Positions 1 through 10,871 of a stretch of DNA of 64,000 nucleotides are shown piece by piece. A program made the translations under genes and the position numbers. Origin of the DNA: JAYUDN01 sp043739785 (lineage in GTDB: Bacteria; Patescibacteriota; Gracilibacteria; BD1-5; UBA2023); contig JAYUDN010000002.1 in assembly GCA_043739785.1 (NCBI GenBank), positions 47,828 through 111,827 on the forward strand, in the 5' to 3' direction. Numbering within the stretch: position 1 is the stretch's first letter; every line of letters starts with the position of its first letter. The notes beneath the pieces were generated by a model, which saw only the letters and a list, made by a program, of their open reading frames with translations, was not told where the DNA came from and ran no database searches.

Positions 1-128
1 TTATATATTTAATAATATTAGTCTCAACATTTTTGCCACTAAAGGTTTTGCTTAAGTAATATTAAACAAAGTAGTTAATAGGACAAGGTGTGAGTATAAT
101 TGTTTTTAGGAATTTTATAAAATAACCT

Positions 129-722
129 ATGCATACCGAATTCGAAATCAAGTTTACCAACATCGATACTGAAGCAATTAGAAACAAAATCGAGTCACTG
201 TGATGAAAGTGTACGAAAGTACGGACATTCATGAAACGAGTAGTGTTTTCGCATCCGAGTGATTCGAGCGGATACCTCCGGGTTCGAGATGAGGGCGGGA
301 AGATAACAACGACATACAAGCATATTCCTCCGGGTTTACTCTCGGTGGACTCGGTACAAGAAATAGAGTGTGAAGTTTCTGATTTCGATAGTATCCGAGA
401 TATCTACCTTGCCATGGGACTCCGGCAGAAGGCATACCAAGAAACCTATCGTGAAATCTGGAAAATTGGGGGAGAGGTTGAGTGTATGATCGATGAGTGG
501 CCTTGACTGCATCCATTTCTCGAGATCGAAGGAGGAGATGAAGCGAGCATTCGAAAATATACTCAGCTTCTCGGACTCGAATATAGTGATGGTATCTTCG
601 GGGCGGTTGATCAGATATACTTCCTCGAACTCGGTATCCCGCATTATGTTTTGAACGAAGCAATTCCAGAAATCACTTTTGAGAATCCACCTAAGAAATA
701 TACTTTGAGTTGAATACTATAG
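129..722 (+). CDS. CYTH-domain protein (adenylate cyclase class IV / thiamine triphosphatase-like)
   Basis: A 197-residue protein read with UGA as Gly; five or so in-frame TGA codons are crossed, including a tandem pair near residue 23. Residues 4-8 give the ExExK signature (EFEIK) that starts CYTH tunnel enzymes, which bind triphosphorylated substrates with metal ions. Alternating acidic and basic strands follow, as in the beta-barrel of this family. The exact substrate (ATP, ThTP or inorganic triphosphate) cannot be told from sequence. The start is the first ATG after AT-rich leader DNA. It lies 11 bases upstream of the MntP gene and is probably cotranscribed with it. Confidence 0.75.
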
Positions 723-733
723 CCCTCCATTTT

Positions 734-1300
734 ATGACACTTTTCTCGCTCCTTCTCATCTCAATCTCCCTCTCCATGGATGCCTTTGCGGTCTCAGTCT
801 CTGCAGGATGTACCTTTCGGAAGGTTGTATTTCGACAGGCTTTTCTCCTTGCACTTACTTTTGGAGTGTTTCAAGCTATGATGCCACTGATAGGTTGGTT
901 CGCTGGATCCGCTGTCCATGACATCATCGAGGTATGGAGTAGCTGGATTGCCTTTATCTTGCTTGGAGGTATCGGAATCAATATGATTCGAGAAGCTCTC
1001 TCAGATGAAGAAGAGGGAAAGCGGGATTATCTTTCATTCATGGCGCTACTAACCCTTTGAGTAGCGACGAGTATCGATGCTTTAGCAGTTGGCGTTTCCT
1101 TTGCTCTCCTCCCAGTCGATATCATCTTCGCCATTACTATTATCGGGCTCGTTACCTTTCCCCTCTGCCTTGCCTGAGTATATATCGGAGCACGGTTCGG
1201 ACATATTTTCGAGAAGAAGGCAGAAATAGTAGGAGGGATTATTCTTATCGTGATGGGAATGAAGATTATCGGAGAGCATTTATTTGCCCCATTCGTGTAA
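734..1300 (+). CDS. mntP: Putative manganese efflux pump MntP
   Basis: A 188-residue integral membrane protein with six hydrophobic segments arranged as two similar halves. The first half contains SMDAFAVS near the N terminus and the second contains TSIDALAVGVS; this duplicated Asp-containing motif is typical of the MntP (DUF204) family, which exports Mn(II). One TGA (Gly) sits at the junction of the halves, just before VATSIDALAV. I chose the ATG at 734 rather than an upstream TTG because it directly begins the first membrane segment. Its length matches E. coli MntP (188 aa). No mntR-type riboswitch (yybP-ykoY) is visible upstream; the leader is only 11 bases after the CYTH gene. Confidence 0.85.
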
Positions 1301-1460
1301 ATCCGCAAGAAATAGAGGAAATATTATTGACATTTATATTTATCTTATTTAGAGTAATAAGTAAATGTAGTCAATGAAGAGAGTTTGTTAATACATAGCA
1401 TTTCTATTTTGAATTTTTCCGATTTAAAATATAGTCAATTCATCATCTTATTTTTTCCCC

Positions 1461-4109
1461 ATGAGTACTTCCAAAGTTATTTACCTCAAGGATTATACTA
1501 TCCCATCGTTCCTCGTCGAAAGTGTCTTTCTTGATTTTACACTCTTTGAAACTGAGACTATTGTGAAGAGTCGAGTCGAGTACTATAGAAACTCTAAATC
1601 TCAGGTTCCAAATATACTCGAACTCTCTGCTGAATCACTCGAACTTCTCAGTATTGTGATGGATGGAAGACTCCTCTCCGAAACCGAATACATACGCACT
1701 TCAGAAGGGCTCACACTCGAGAATCCTCCAGAGAAGTTCACGCTTGAGATACAGACGTTGATCCACCCGGAGACCAATACTTCGCTTGAGGGGCTCTATG
1801 TCTCAGGAGGGAAGTACGCGACCCAGTGTGAGGCTCAGGGGTTTCGACGGATGACCTACTACTTAGATCGACCCGATGTGATGGCGAAATTCACGACTCG
1901 GATTACCGCAGATCGAGAGAAATACCCAGTACTGCTCTCAAATGGCAATCTTATCGACTCTTGAGCGGTAGGAGATTCAAGACACTTTGTAGTGTGGGAA
2001 GATCCATTTCGAAAGCCGGCGTATCTGTTCGCACTCGTAGCTGGAAATCTTGAATATATCGAAGATCACTTTACGACGATGTCGGGCCGAGAAGTGACCC
2101 TGCGTATTTTTACAGAACACCATCATATCCCGAAATGCGGATTTGCTATGGAATCACTGAAGCGGGCGATGAAATGGGACGAAGAGCGCTATGGACTCGA
2201 GTATGATCTCGATATTTTCATGATTGTAGCGGTCGATGATTTCAATTCTGGAGCCATGGAAAATAAAGGCCTCAATATCTTCAATGCGGCCCTTGTATTC
2301 GCGACTCCTGAGTCTGCTACGGATCGGGACTATATCTATATCGAACGAGTGATCGCTCATGAGTATTTTCATAATTGGACGGGAGATCGAGTCACATGTC
2401 GAGACTGGTTCCAGCTTTCTCTCAAGGAAGGTCTTACGGTCTACCGAGATAGCGAGTTTACGGCCGATATGCATTCTCGGAGTGTGAAACGTATCGAGGA
2501 TGTCCGGTACCTCAGAGATAGTCAGTTTCGAGAAGATGCAAGCCCGATGGCGCATCCGATTCGACCAGCCTTTTTCGAAGAAATCCGGAATTTCTATACC
2601 GTGACGGTCTATGAAAAGGGGTCAGAAGTCGTGAGAATGTATGAAACCATCCTCGGACGTGATGGATTTCGAAAGGGGATGGATCTCTATTTCCAGAGGC
2701 ATGATGGGCAGGCCGTGACAACCGAAGACTTTCTCGCCGCTATGGCCGATGCGAATGATACCAACCTTTCCCAGTTCGAGACGTGGTACAATCAAGCAGG
2801 AACCCCCGTCGTCGATGTGACTTCATCCTATGATCCTGAAAGTCAAACCTACACACTTCATCTCGTTCAATCGTGTCCTCCGACAGCCGAATGTCAGGAA
2901 AAGAAACCTTTTATCATCCCGATCAAAATGGGTCTTATTTCTCGAATGAATGGAAAAGATATAACTATCGATTCAAATACGATTCAGATTACGAACTGAA
3001 ACTCATCCGCTTGAAAGAACTTCCTCCATGGGGATACAATTGTTCTCACTGAGAAAGAGCAATCTTTCACCTTTCATGGGATAAAAGAAGGAGTCCTTCC
3101 ATCGCTCTTGCGGGAGTTCTCTGCGCCTGTTCGGCTGAATTATACGTATTCCCACGATGAGTATGCCTTTCTCATGGCTCATGATAGCGATGATTTCAAC
3201 CGATATGAAGCCTCTCAGAAATTCGCGAGTGAAATTCTTCTCTTGGCTCTTCGAAAGCACATACTTGAAATTCCCGAGAGCTTCTTCGAGGCCTTTGGGA
3301 GTATCCTCTCTAGTACTTCGCTTGATCCTTCTCTCAAGGCCGAAGCCCTGGCTCTTCCAGGCGAAGGATACCTCTTCTGACTCCTCGGTGACCATATCGA
3401 TCCGGTAGAGATTCATACCCTTCGCGAGTCTTTTCTTATCGCTCTTTCAGAAAGATTTTACAAGCAGTTCCAAACATTGTACACAAACCTGAACGTCAGC
3501 CGTCCCTACCAGGTACTAGCTCGTGATATCGGGGAGAGAAAGCTCAAGAATCTCTGCCTCCATTATCTTTCCTATGGGAATGTGGACATCGTCTATGACC
3601 AATTTGTCTCGAGTAACAATATGACCGATACTTTTGCAGCACTTTCTCTTCTTTCAAACCTCGATATTCCTCAGAGACAGCAGGCTCTCGATGCCTTTCT
3701 CGAGACCTGGAAAGATGATGCCAATGTCATGAATAAATGGTTCTCGGTGCAAGCAACTTCTTCACTTCCTTCGACACTTGAAGCTCTGAAGGAGCTCAAA
3801 AACCACCCGTGTTTTGATATGAAAAATCCGAACAAAGTGCGTGCACTCTACTATGGATTCGCTATGAGTAACCCCGTTTGTTTTCATGCGGTGGATGGAA
3901 GTGGATATCGGTTGGTGGCAGATGGGGTACTTGAAATGGATACCTTTAACTCGCAGGTCGCCGGTCGACTCGCGAAGGCACTCGTAAACTGGAAACTCCT
4001 TGAACCAACTCGGTGAGCCCTGCTGCGCTCTGAACTCGAACGAATACTAGCGACAGAATGACTTTCTCCAGATACGAGTGAAGTGGTACGGAAGGCGCTG
4101 GAGTTGTAA
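1461..4109 (+). CDS. pepN: Aminopeptidase N (M1 zinc metallopeptidase)
   Basis: 882 residues, close to the 870 of E. coli PepN. The exopeptidase signature GAMEN is at residues 264-268 and the zinc site HEYFH at 300-304, with the third ligand Glu323 eighteen residues later (HEXXH-X18-E). The N-terminal beta domain, catalytic domain, FTSV-like barrel and C-terminal helical domain are all present. Several TGA codons are read as Gly, for example after LIDS and after the QITN strand. It removes N-terminal residues from peptides in the cytoplasm. It stands alone between mntP and hflX and has its own start about 160 bases after mntP. For an organism poor in biosynthesis, peptide scavenging is a plausible role (inference). 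Confidence 0.95.
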
Positions 4110-4161
4110 TCTCATCATGGGGTAGAGGAACATTGAATTTTTAAGAAAACTTACCGCCGAT

Positions 4162-5373
4162 ATGAAAACCATTATTATCGACATCGCCCCTTCATCGACG
4201 CCTTCAGAAGAACTCGAGTATCGGATGCTTGAGCTGGAGTCCCTCGTATCGACGTATGGCGGAGCGACGATTGTGAAACGTGTACAAAAACGAGATACTC
4301 CGAACTATCGAACCTTTATCGGTAGTGGCAAGCTCGATGAACTTATCGCCCTCTGAGGTGAGCTTGGAGCCGAACTCCTGATTGTCGGGAATATCCTCAA
4401 GCCTGCCCAAATCTGGAATATCAACGAGCATCTCAGGAAACAAAAATCAACCATGAAAGCCTGGGATCGAGTCGATCTGATTCTGAAAATATTTTCTCTC
4501 CACGCGGAGAGTCCAGAGTCTCGACTTCAGATCGAACTCGCGGCCATCAAACATATGGGACCGCGTATCTTCGGTATGGGAATGGAACTTTCTCGTCAGT
4601 GAGGTGGTTCGAAGAATGCCAAATGACAGGGAGAGACTAATACAGAGATTATGAAACGACACCTTCGAGAGAAAGAACTCTTTCTTCAGAAGAAGCTTGA
4701 GACCTATCAAAAAACTCGAACTCTCCACCGTGCTTCTCGCAAAAGAAAATGATTTCCAACCGTAGGAATTGTCGGATATACCAATGCTGGGAAATCGACC
4801 CTGATGAATATCTTGACGAAAAAATGAGTTCTTGCAGAAGACAAACTCTTTGTGACCCTCGGAACCCATGTAGGGAAAATTTGGATTGAGGGTTCTCTTT
4901 ATACAAGAGAGAGTACAACGTGAGAAAACGAAGCTTGAAATCCAAGTAAAGAGACTCTAGAAAATGGAGGTGAAAATTTTCCAATAATTGCTTCCCCGAG
5001 AGAACCGTGAAAGGAAATCCTCATCAATGATACGATATGATTTATCCGGGATCTCCCCCCTGATCTTATCGTAGCCTTTCGATCTACCCTCGAGGATTCG
5101 ATAGAGAGCGATCTTCTCCTTCATGTGATCGATGCTTCTGATCCTCGAATCGATGAGAAAATAGAACTCGTGAACAGCATTCTTGATGAAATAGGCGCCG
5201 TCCAATCTCGTCAGTATGTCTTCAACAAGACAGATCTCATATCTCAGGAACAAATTGAACTCCTGAAAGTAAAATTTGCATGATCTCATCCTATTTTTCT
5301 TTCTGCACAACAAAACACTTCCATCGATAGTCTCAAAATATACATCTCTCAGTTTTTCTCAGGCAATCGATAA
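4162..5373 (+). CDS. hflX: Ribosome-associated GTPase HflX
   Basis: 403 residues. The N-terminal HflX domain (to about residue 190) contains NYRTFIGSGK and HAESPESRLQIELA. The G domain shows G1 GYTNAGKS at 205-212, G3 DTIGF at 290-294 and G4 NKTD at 355-358. The Gly of the G3 motif (residue 293) is a TGA codon, one of the clearest proofs of UGA = Gly here. There is a loop of about 30 residues rich in Glu, Gly and Asn between the G2 and G3 regions, longer than usual. HflX splits stalled ribosomes under stress. The gene ends 4 bases before the stop of the convergent pseudopilin gene, so the two transcripts meet tail to tail. Confidence 0.95.
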
Positions 5374-5376
5374 TAG

Positions 5377-5982
5377 CTATGGTCCTGGAGCTAAATGGGT
5401 CACCTCAATCTTTCCGACCCTTTTGTCTACCGATATAATGCTTTTATATTCGAGATATCAAGCGGTGATTTGCATTTGAGGAGTTTTATCTCTTGTCAAA
5501 CCACCACCACTAAATGTCATACCGTCACTATCGATTCGGATCATCACCGTGGCTCCGAGCCCATTTTCAGCTGGTACAGATGATCATGTCCAAACAAGAC
5601 TGACTATTTTATATTGGGGATCATTGTCAAAAAAAGGGAATCGAATGGATCCAGAAGAAAGCACTTCCGAGCTTCAAGAATAGTAGACCGTGGAAATACC
5701 ACCAGTAATATTTTTATCAAAAGTAATCTCTATGTGATCCGTTATTTTTCAATCACGAAGGGGCATCTTTCCGAGAAATATATTCGAATTTTCTCACTGG
5801 AGGGTATCCGCGATAAGGTTGACAAGACGATCAGATTTTTGTTTGTTGGTTTGACTATTACTTGTAAAAAGAGTCGTCGCATAAAAAAAGAGTCCAATAA
5901 GTAGTACTACAATCATTATTTCGATCAATGTAAAGCCATTTTTATCTATTTTAAGAAGCGAGAGTTGAAATTTGCTGACCAT
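5377..5982 (-). CDS. Type IV pilin-like (prepilin/pseudopilin) protein
   Basis: 201 residues. The N terminus carries a prepilin signal: a short basic leader, then Gly followed by FTLIEIMIVVLLI, with the expected Glu at mature position 5 and a long hydrophobic helix. Prepilin peptidase would cut between Gly16 and Phe17. The C-terminal part is Gly/Ser/Thr-rich and predicted beta, as in minor pilins or GspH-like pseudopilins. Many TGA codons (Gly) are used in it. It lies away from the pilus assembly operon at 30-34.6 kb, but is likely a substrate of that machine (inference). It is convergent with hflX. Confidence 0.85.
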
Positions 5983-6039
5983 AATCTATACTTTATACTG
6001 TTCATAGTATACTTTTTAAATCTCTATCTGCAATATTTT

Positions 6040-6741
6040 ATGAAAAAAATAATTTTCCTTGTTTTTCTCTTTTTTTCAGTTGCTTCTCTTTCCGCCGCTT
6101 CTTGAGATTCATGAGCCACAGTTCCCGCACCGATACCAGCCGTTCCTACAAATACTCCCATCGTTGATTCATGACTCCATATTAAAGATATTATCTCGAA
6201 GGACTTGAGTTCTCTCAATCTTGTTTTCGGTGAAAAAGTGCAGGTTGATACGGTAAAAGTAAAAGTCGTAAAGCAATCAGATAACTCCTCTGTAGACGTA
6301 GGGGATATTACTGCAGAAAAGGATGCGAAGATGATCGATACGGTCAAAATATCATTCACGAGCGATCTGGAAGGAGGTACGAGCTACAAGCTTACGGTGA
6401 TTTCGGCTACCTCTGAGTCATGAAAAAATATCAAGGAATGAGTGGATGCTATAAAGGAATTTGCCACGCCTATAAAAGCTCCTGTTGCAGTGGCTCAAAA
6501 TAAACCTACGGAATCTACGATGACACTCAATGCTCCTGACAATAAAAGTGCTGTACTTTCTACAGCAACTCCGACTCCAACTCCAGTTCCCACTAAAACA
6601 GTTACTCCTCCAGTTACTCCTCCGGCCGTCGAAGTTCCGAAGGCTCCTTCGCTTCCAGTCACAGGAATGAATCCATTGTTCCTATTGATTATAGCGCTCC
6701 CCGTTGCTCTCCTTTTTTTAGTAAAACGCCGATCAGTATAA
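6040..6741 (+). CDS. LPXTG-type surface protein with Pro/Thr-rich stalk
   Basis: 233 residues. It starts with a signal peptide (MKK followed by a strongly hydrophobic run ending near ASLSAAS). A beta-rich Ig-like region of about 110 residues follows, containing SFTSDLEGGTSYKLTV. Next comes a low-complexity stalk with TPTPTPVPTKTVTPP. The C terminus has LPVTG, a hydrophobic helix and the basic tail KRRSV, the layout of a sortase substrate. No sortase gene is in the window. A short spacing and a divergent pseudopilin gene lie upstream, and a hairpin terminator follows. It is probably anchored to the cell wall. The ligand or partner is unknown. Confidence 0.7.
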
Positions 6742-6782
6742 AATTATAAAATTGATTTTTCATCTTTAACAGATATCCTAAG

Positions 6783-6808
6783 CTGAGTAATAACTACTCA
6801 GTTTTTTT
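6783..6808 (+). terminator. Rho-independent terminator after the LPXTG gene
   Basis: A perfect 7-bp stem (CTGAGTA / TACTCAG) with a 5-base loop, followed directly by seven T residues. It is 41 bases after the stop of the LPXTG gene and 33 bases before the FtsW start. Confidence 0.8.
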
Positions 6809-6841
6809 GAAAACTAAGAGCAACTCCACTCTATTATTTCT

Positions 6842-8059
6842 ATGAAAAAACCAATCGATTTCACTCTTCTTTTCATCGTCCTCGGGATGCTCGTATTCGG
6901 ATTTATGATGATTAGTTCAGTGAGTGTCTATCCCTCATATAAGGTCACCAACTACCTCGTAAGTAAATGAATCATAGCTGAAGCATATAACTACTTTTAC
7001 TTTCTCCGAACGTTTAAGTATACATGTTTGGGACTGATTGTTCTTGCTTTTTTTATCAAGTTTCCCTATCACCTTCTCGAAAAATATGCCAATCAGATTC
7101 TCGGATTCTCCCTCCTCCTCCTCGCATCCGTTCTTGTGATTGGAGTAGAGCTCAATGGTGCGAAGTGATGGATCAATATTCCAGGAATTTCGTTCTCCCT
7201 CCAACCCGTAGAGTTTGCTAAAATCGGTCTTATTATCTTCCTCGCCGCGTATCTCAAAAAATTTCGTTACAAGATACAAGAGTTCCAAGCAGGATTCCTA
7301 AAATTCTGTATTTATCCATGAATCGTACTCGCCTTGCTTGCCTTACAACCTGACTTTGGATCTATCCTTATTATTGCTCCAGTGATCATTGCCCTCTATT
7401 TCGTAGGTGGGGGAAACATGCAGTATATAGTTGTTTCTATTGTTATTGCGACCATCGGTGCAGGTGCTATCTACGGGCTCGGGAAAATCTGAGATAGTAA
7501 ACTGAGTTATATCTCTGGACGTATCGATAACTTTCTCCGATCGAGCCATGAAATCATAGAAAAATGAAATCCGGATGGGAAGGACTATCAGATAAAACAG
7601 GGTCTTATTGCCATAGGAAGTGGTGGATTTGGTGGGCTCGGCTTTGGGAATTCGATCCAAAAATTCTGATACCTTCCTGAAGTCCAGGGGGATTTTATTT
7701 TTTCAGTTATCGTAGAGGAACTTGGATTTCTGTGAGGATTTGTGCTCGTCTGTTGCTACTTGGTACTTGTATTCCGTATCTTTATCATTGCTCGAAATAC
7801 GAAGGATCTCTTTGCCAAAAATCTTGCCTTTTGAATCGGGAGTTTGCTCATGGTACAGACCTTTATCAATCTCGGGGTGAACCTCAATATTATCCCACTT
7901 ACGGGAGTTACCCTTCCGCTTATCAGCTACGGGGGATCTTCCTTGATTTCATTTATGATTGCCTTTGGAATCGTGCTCAATATTTCTCGTTCGGTTGAAA
8001 AGACCGATATTTCACTCTATGAAACTTTTTCAGCAAAAAGAAAGGTGATGCGGATTTAA
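6842..8059 (+). CDS. ftsW: FtsW/RodA/SpoVE family peptidoglycan polymerase
   Basis: 405 residues with about ten membrane helices. Family motifs are NGAKGWINIPG followed by QPVEFAK, LQPDFGSILI, GGFGGLGFGNS, PEVQGDFIF followed by EELGFLG, and the C-terminal LISYGGSSL. The long extracytoplasmic loop between helices 7 and 8 holds the KQGLIAIGSGG stretch. This SEDS protein polymerises lipid II into glycan strands together with a class B PBP. The symbol ftsW rather than rodA is a best guess, since the family members are hard to separate from sequence. Eight or so TGA codons encode Gly, including the Gly of LQPVEFAK's upstream KGWIN motif. It has its own start after a terminator. Confidence 0.9.
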
Positions 8060-8072
8060 AAAAATCTATATA

Positions 8073-8351
8073 TTATACATCTTGATGTTCCACGACATTG
8101 TTGAGATAGTTACCATTTTTATCAGCTTTTTGCCAACTGATAGCATTTACGGGACAGGCTGCAATAGAGTCATCTACGTCTTGTCATTCGTAGGTTTCAC
8201 AGACCTGAACCCGAGATAGACCCTGATCATCAAGTATAAAAACGTTTCCAGAAATAGCCGTACAGGCACTGCATCCGATACAGGTCGAGTTGACGTGAGG
8301 TTTTCTCATTTTGTCTTTGAGCGAGTCGAGTTTGGATTGATCGATTGACAT
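8073..8351 (-). CDS. Small [4Fe-4S] ferredoxin
   Basis: 92 residues. The cluster ligands are visible as CIGCSAC in the first half and CP near AACPVNAI in the second, giving a single 4Fe-4S cluster site of the monocluster bacterial ferredoxin type. The second half contains several Asp and Glu residues, as is usual for an electron carrier. It is convergent with ftsW (13 bases between stops). The start ATG is followed by a Lys/Asp-rich stretch. Its redox partner is not evident in the window; MiaB, a radical SAM enzyme encoded at 42 kb, would need such a donor (inference). Confidence 0.85.
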
Positions 8352-8425
8352 ACGGAAAATATTCTAAATAAAGTTTGCATATTCTATGCATTTCTCTAAT
8401 ATACGCAAGAAATTTATACACCACT

Positions 8426-9742
8426 ATGTCCCATTTTTTACGATGGTTTCGATTTGAAATCCTACTGAGAATCCTGATTATACTCCTTCCTTTTACGACG
8501 GTGCTCTCAGTTTTTACAAAGGAAAAACTATTCATTCCTGGAGTAACCTATTATAAAGAACTCCTCATCATCCTTCTCGGTATCTGGCTCTTCATCCTTC
8601 ACAGAGAGAAGAAAGTAAAATTTCAGATAACGGGATTCGATATCTTGATCCTTCTCTACATACTCTACTTGGTCGGTGTAACTTTCTTTACCACTGGAAT
8701 TTCTGGGATGCTTTATGGAGGCAGATATGACTTCGAATTCTTGATTTTATTCTTGATCGCACTCCATGGTTCGAAGTTTCTCGAGGAAAAGCTTTATTTT
8801 TACTTTAAGATATTTCTTATTTCAGGAGGGATTGCTCTCTTTCTCAGTATACTGGTGCGATTTGTCTTTACGGAAGACTCACTTCTTCTGCTAGGATTTT
8901 CAGGAAATCCTTCAGCTTGGCAGTTTGGTGGATCGGTCCCTATATTCCATGGAGTTGACGGTGCAAATGTTCGTCGATTTCAAGGGATATTTGATGGTCC
9001 AAACACGATGGGAGCGTTCCTCCTTCTCTATATCGGCTCACTGGCTTACTACTTTCGTTCCAAAAAAGACTGGTATTTTATCATCGGGATAATCATATTT
9101 GGATTTATCGGACTTATGACGCTGACTCAATCTAGAAGCGCCATGGTGGGTTTGGTTATTTCGATTTTAGCGGTATCTCTTTTCTCTCTAAGAACCCTGT
9201 GGAAATACTATCGTTGGCAAATGCTGACACTTGGAATCTGTTTTCTCTTGCTGATGGGAGCTTTTCTTGTCAAGTATGCATCCAGTAGTACGGTACTCCT
9301 TGAGCGAAGTGGTTCCTCAAAGGGACACTTCGAACGCATGATGACGTGAGTAGAACGATTTGAGTCAGCCCCTTTTGGTCAGTGACTCGGATCGTCCGGT
9401 CCAGCATATCGATATGTGCTTGATCTCGGGGGGCGAAGTCGAGAAGATGTAGAAACACTTGATAGATACTACATCCCCGAGAGTTGGTATGTACAACAAC
9501 TGGTAGAATGAGGTATTTTCGGTGCTGGCGTTTTTGCCTTCCTCTTCCTATTTCTCCTCATTTCGCTCTATCGATCGAGTCCGATTTGGTTTGCTACCTT
9601 TCTGTCTCTCTGTATAATGAATTTCTTCCTCCATACGTTCGAGTCCTCGACGATTTCACTCCTCTTGTTTCTCTTTACTGGACTGACGCTTGGTACCCAT
9701 CATTTTCGAGACTTCCTCAATCCCTATGCCCCCAAGAAATAA
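8426..9742 (+). CDS. O-antigen ligase/polymerase-like membrane protein (Wzy/WaaL family)
   Basis: 438 residues with 11-12 hydrophobic segments. A large extracytoplasmic loop contains RRFQGIFDGPNTMGAF, and LTLTQSRSAMVG-like text (MTLTQSRSAM) follows; the RFQG..(D/N)PN and TxSRxA motifs are typical of the PF04932 ligase/polymerase fold. The second large loop after residue 300 includes ESAPFGQGLGSSGPAYR. It probably joins or polymerises surface glycans on a lipid carrier. Its end overlaps the following glycosyltransferase gene by 17 bases, so the two are translationally coupled and likely act in the same glycan pathway. The start at 8426 was preferred over an ATG at 8384 because it sits next to the first basic residues and membrane helix. 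Confidence 0.8.
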
Positions 9743-10871
9743 TATCATTCGAATTTTCTATGGTTCTCGACTCGTCAGAGAAAAGGGAGTAGATATTCTT
9801 ATAGCTTCGATATTGGCAACACTTGAAGAGAAAGACTCTCCTTATTCTCTTCATTGGACAATAGCTTCGGATGGCCCCTTTCGAGGAAAGATTCTTGCTC
9901 TTGAGAAAATATATCCTGAAAGGGTGGTATATCTCGGAAGGCTTACTCCGAGAGAAATGGCGCTTGAGTTCAGAAAGGCTGATCTTTTTTTTATGCCATC
10001 GAGATTCCTCGAAACCTTCGGACTCACCGCCCTCGAGTCACTCGCCTCTGGAACGCCGGTCTGTGGTTTTCGAAAATGAGGACTCACTTCATTTATCCCT
10101 CTTGAACTTGCACTTGATCCAGATGAACCAGTCGCATCTTTGCTTGAGATACTATCAAAACTTTCAACTGGAAAACCCTCAGAACCGATATCGGTAAGTG
10201 ACTATTCGAAAGCACTCTGGGAAAAGAAACTGATGCAGATTTTTCCAGTCAAGAAGAGCTCGATACTCCTCCTTCATGATTACCTCGAGAAGATCGGAGG
10301 TGCGGAGTACTATGTGAGTGATGTAGAAAAGAGTTTTACAGAACTCGGGTACGTAGTATGTCGATATGGATATGAAGGGAGTACCACGACATGGAAACGA
10401 AGGTGGATGTTTGTGACTTCGATTTTTGCTTTTGGAAGGGGATTGGAACTTCGCAGAATTCTCGAAAATACCAAACCCCAGGTTATCTGGATGCACTCCA
10501 TCCTCAGATACATCTGATACTGGTGAGTATGAGAAGTGAGTCGATACGTTAGAAAGTATCCAGAAACCCAGGTGTTTCTCTCGCATCATGATGTCGGACT
10601 TATCGCTCCCTTCCCACAGGATATAATGAATGAATCTCAAATCCCCACCAATCCAACTCTTCAAAAATTTATTTTCGGACTTTCACCTACTCGCACAATA
10701 ACTGCTTCTTGTAAGTGGCTGTACATTTCCTGTTTACGAAGCGCATTTCCGAAAAATATGACCCATATTATATTTTCTCCATTTCTCGAGAAGCATATTC
10801 AGTCTCATTTTGAAGGGGCTCAAGTGATAGTATTTCCTCATTCCTATGATGAGACTATTTTTCATCCTTAG
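9726..10871 (+). CDS. GT-B (GT4-like) glycosyltransferase with swapped domain order
   Basis: 381 residues. Residues 1 to about 160 look like the C-terminal, nucleotide-sugar-binding half of a GT4 enzyme: FYGSRLVREKGVDILI, then the E-x7-E motif in ETFGLTALESLASGTPV. Residues from about 178 look like the N-terminal half: LLLHDYLEKIGGAEYYV and a Rossmann-like run with VIWMHSILRY and VFLSHHDVG. The protein stops right after VIVFPHSYDETIFHP, the text that normally links the N-half to the C-half. The halves are thus present once each but in reversed order. Alternatives are a fusion of two partial enzymes or loss of a second C-half. It overlaps the ligase gene before it and, by 3 bases, the convergent dus gene. 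Confidence 0.7.

Noticed and set aside
62..663. Reverse-strand open frames opposite the CYTH gene
   Set aside because: They are mirror images of the forward gene, which has the ExExK motif and a continuous 197-codon frame in code 25.
8375..8425. Upstream ATG for the O-antigen ligase-like gene
   Set aside because: It would overlap the promoter zone shared with the divergent ferredoxin and adds residues without a family match; ATG 8426 fits the first membrane helix.
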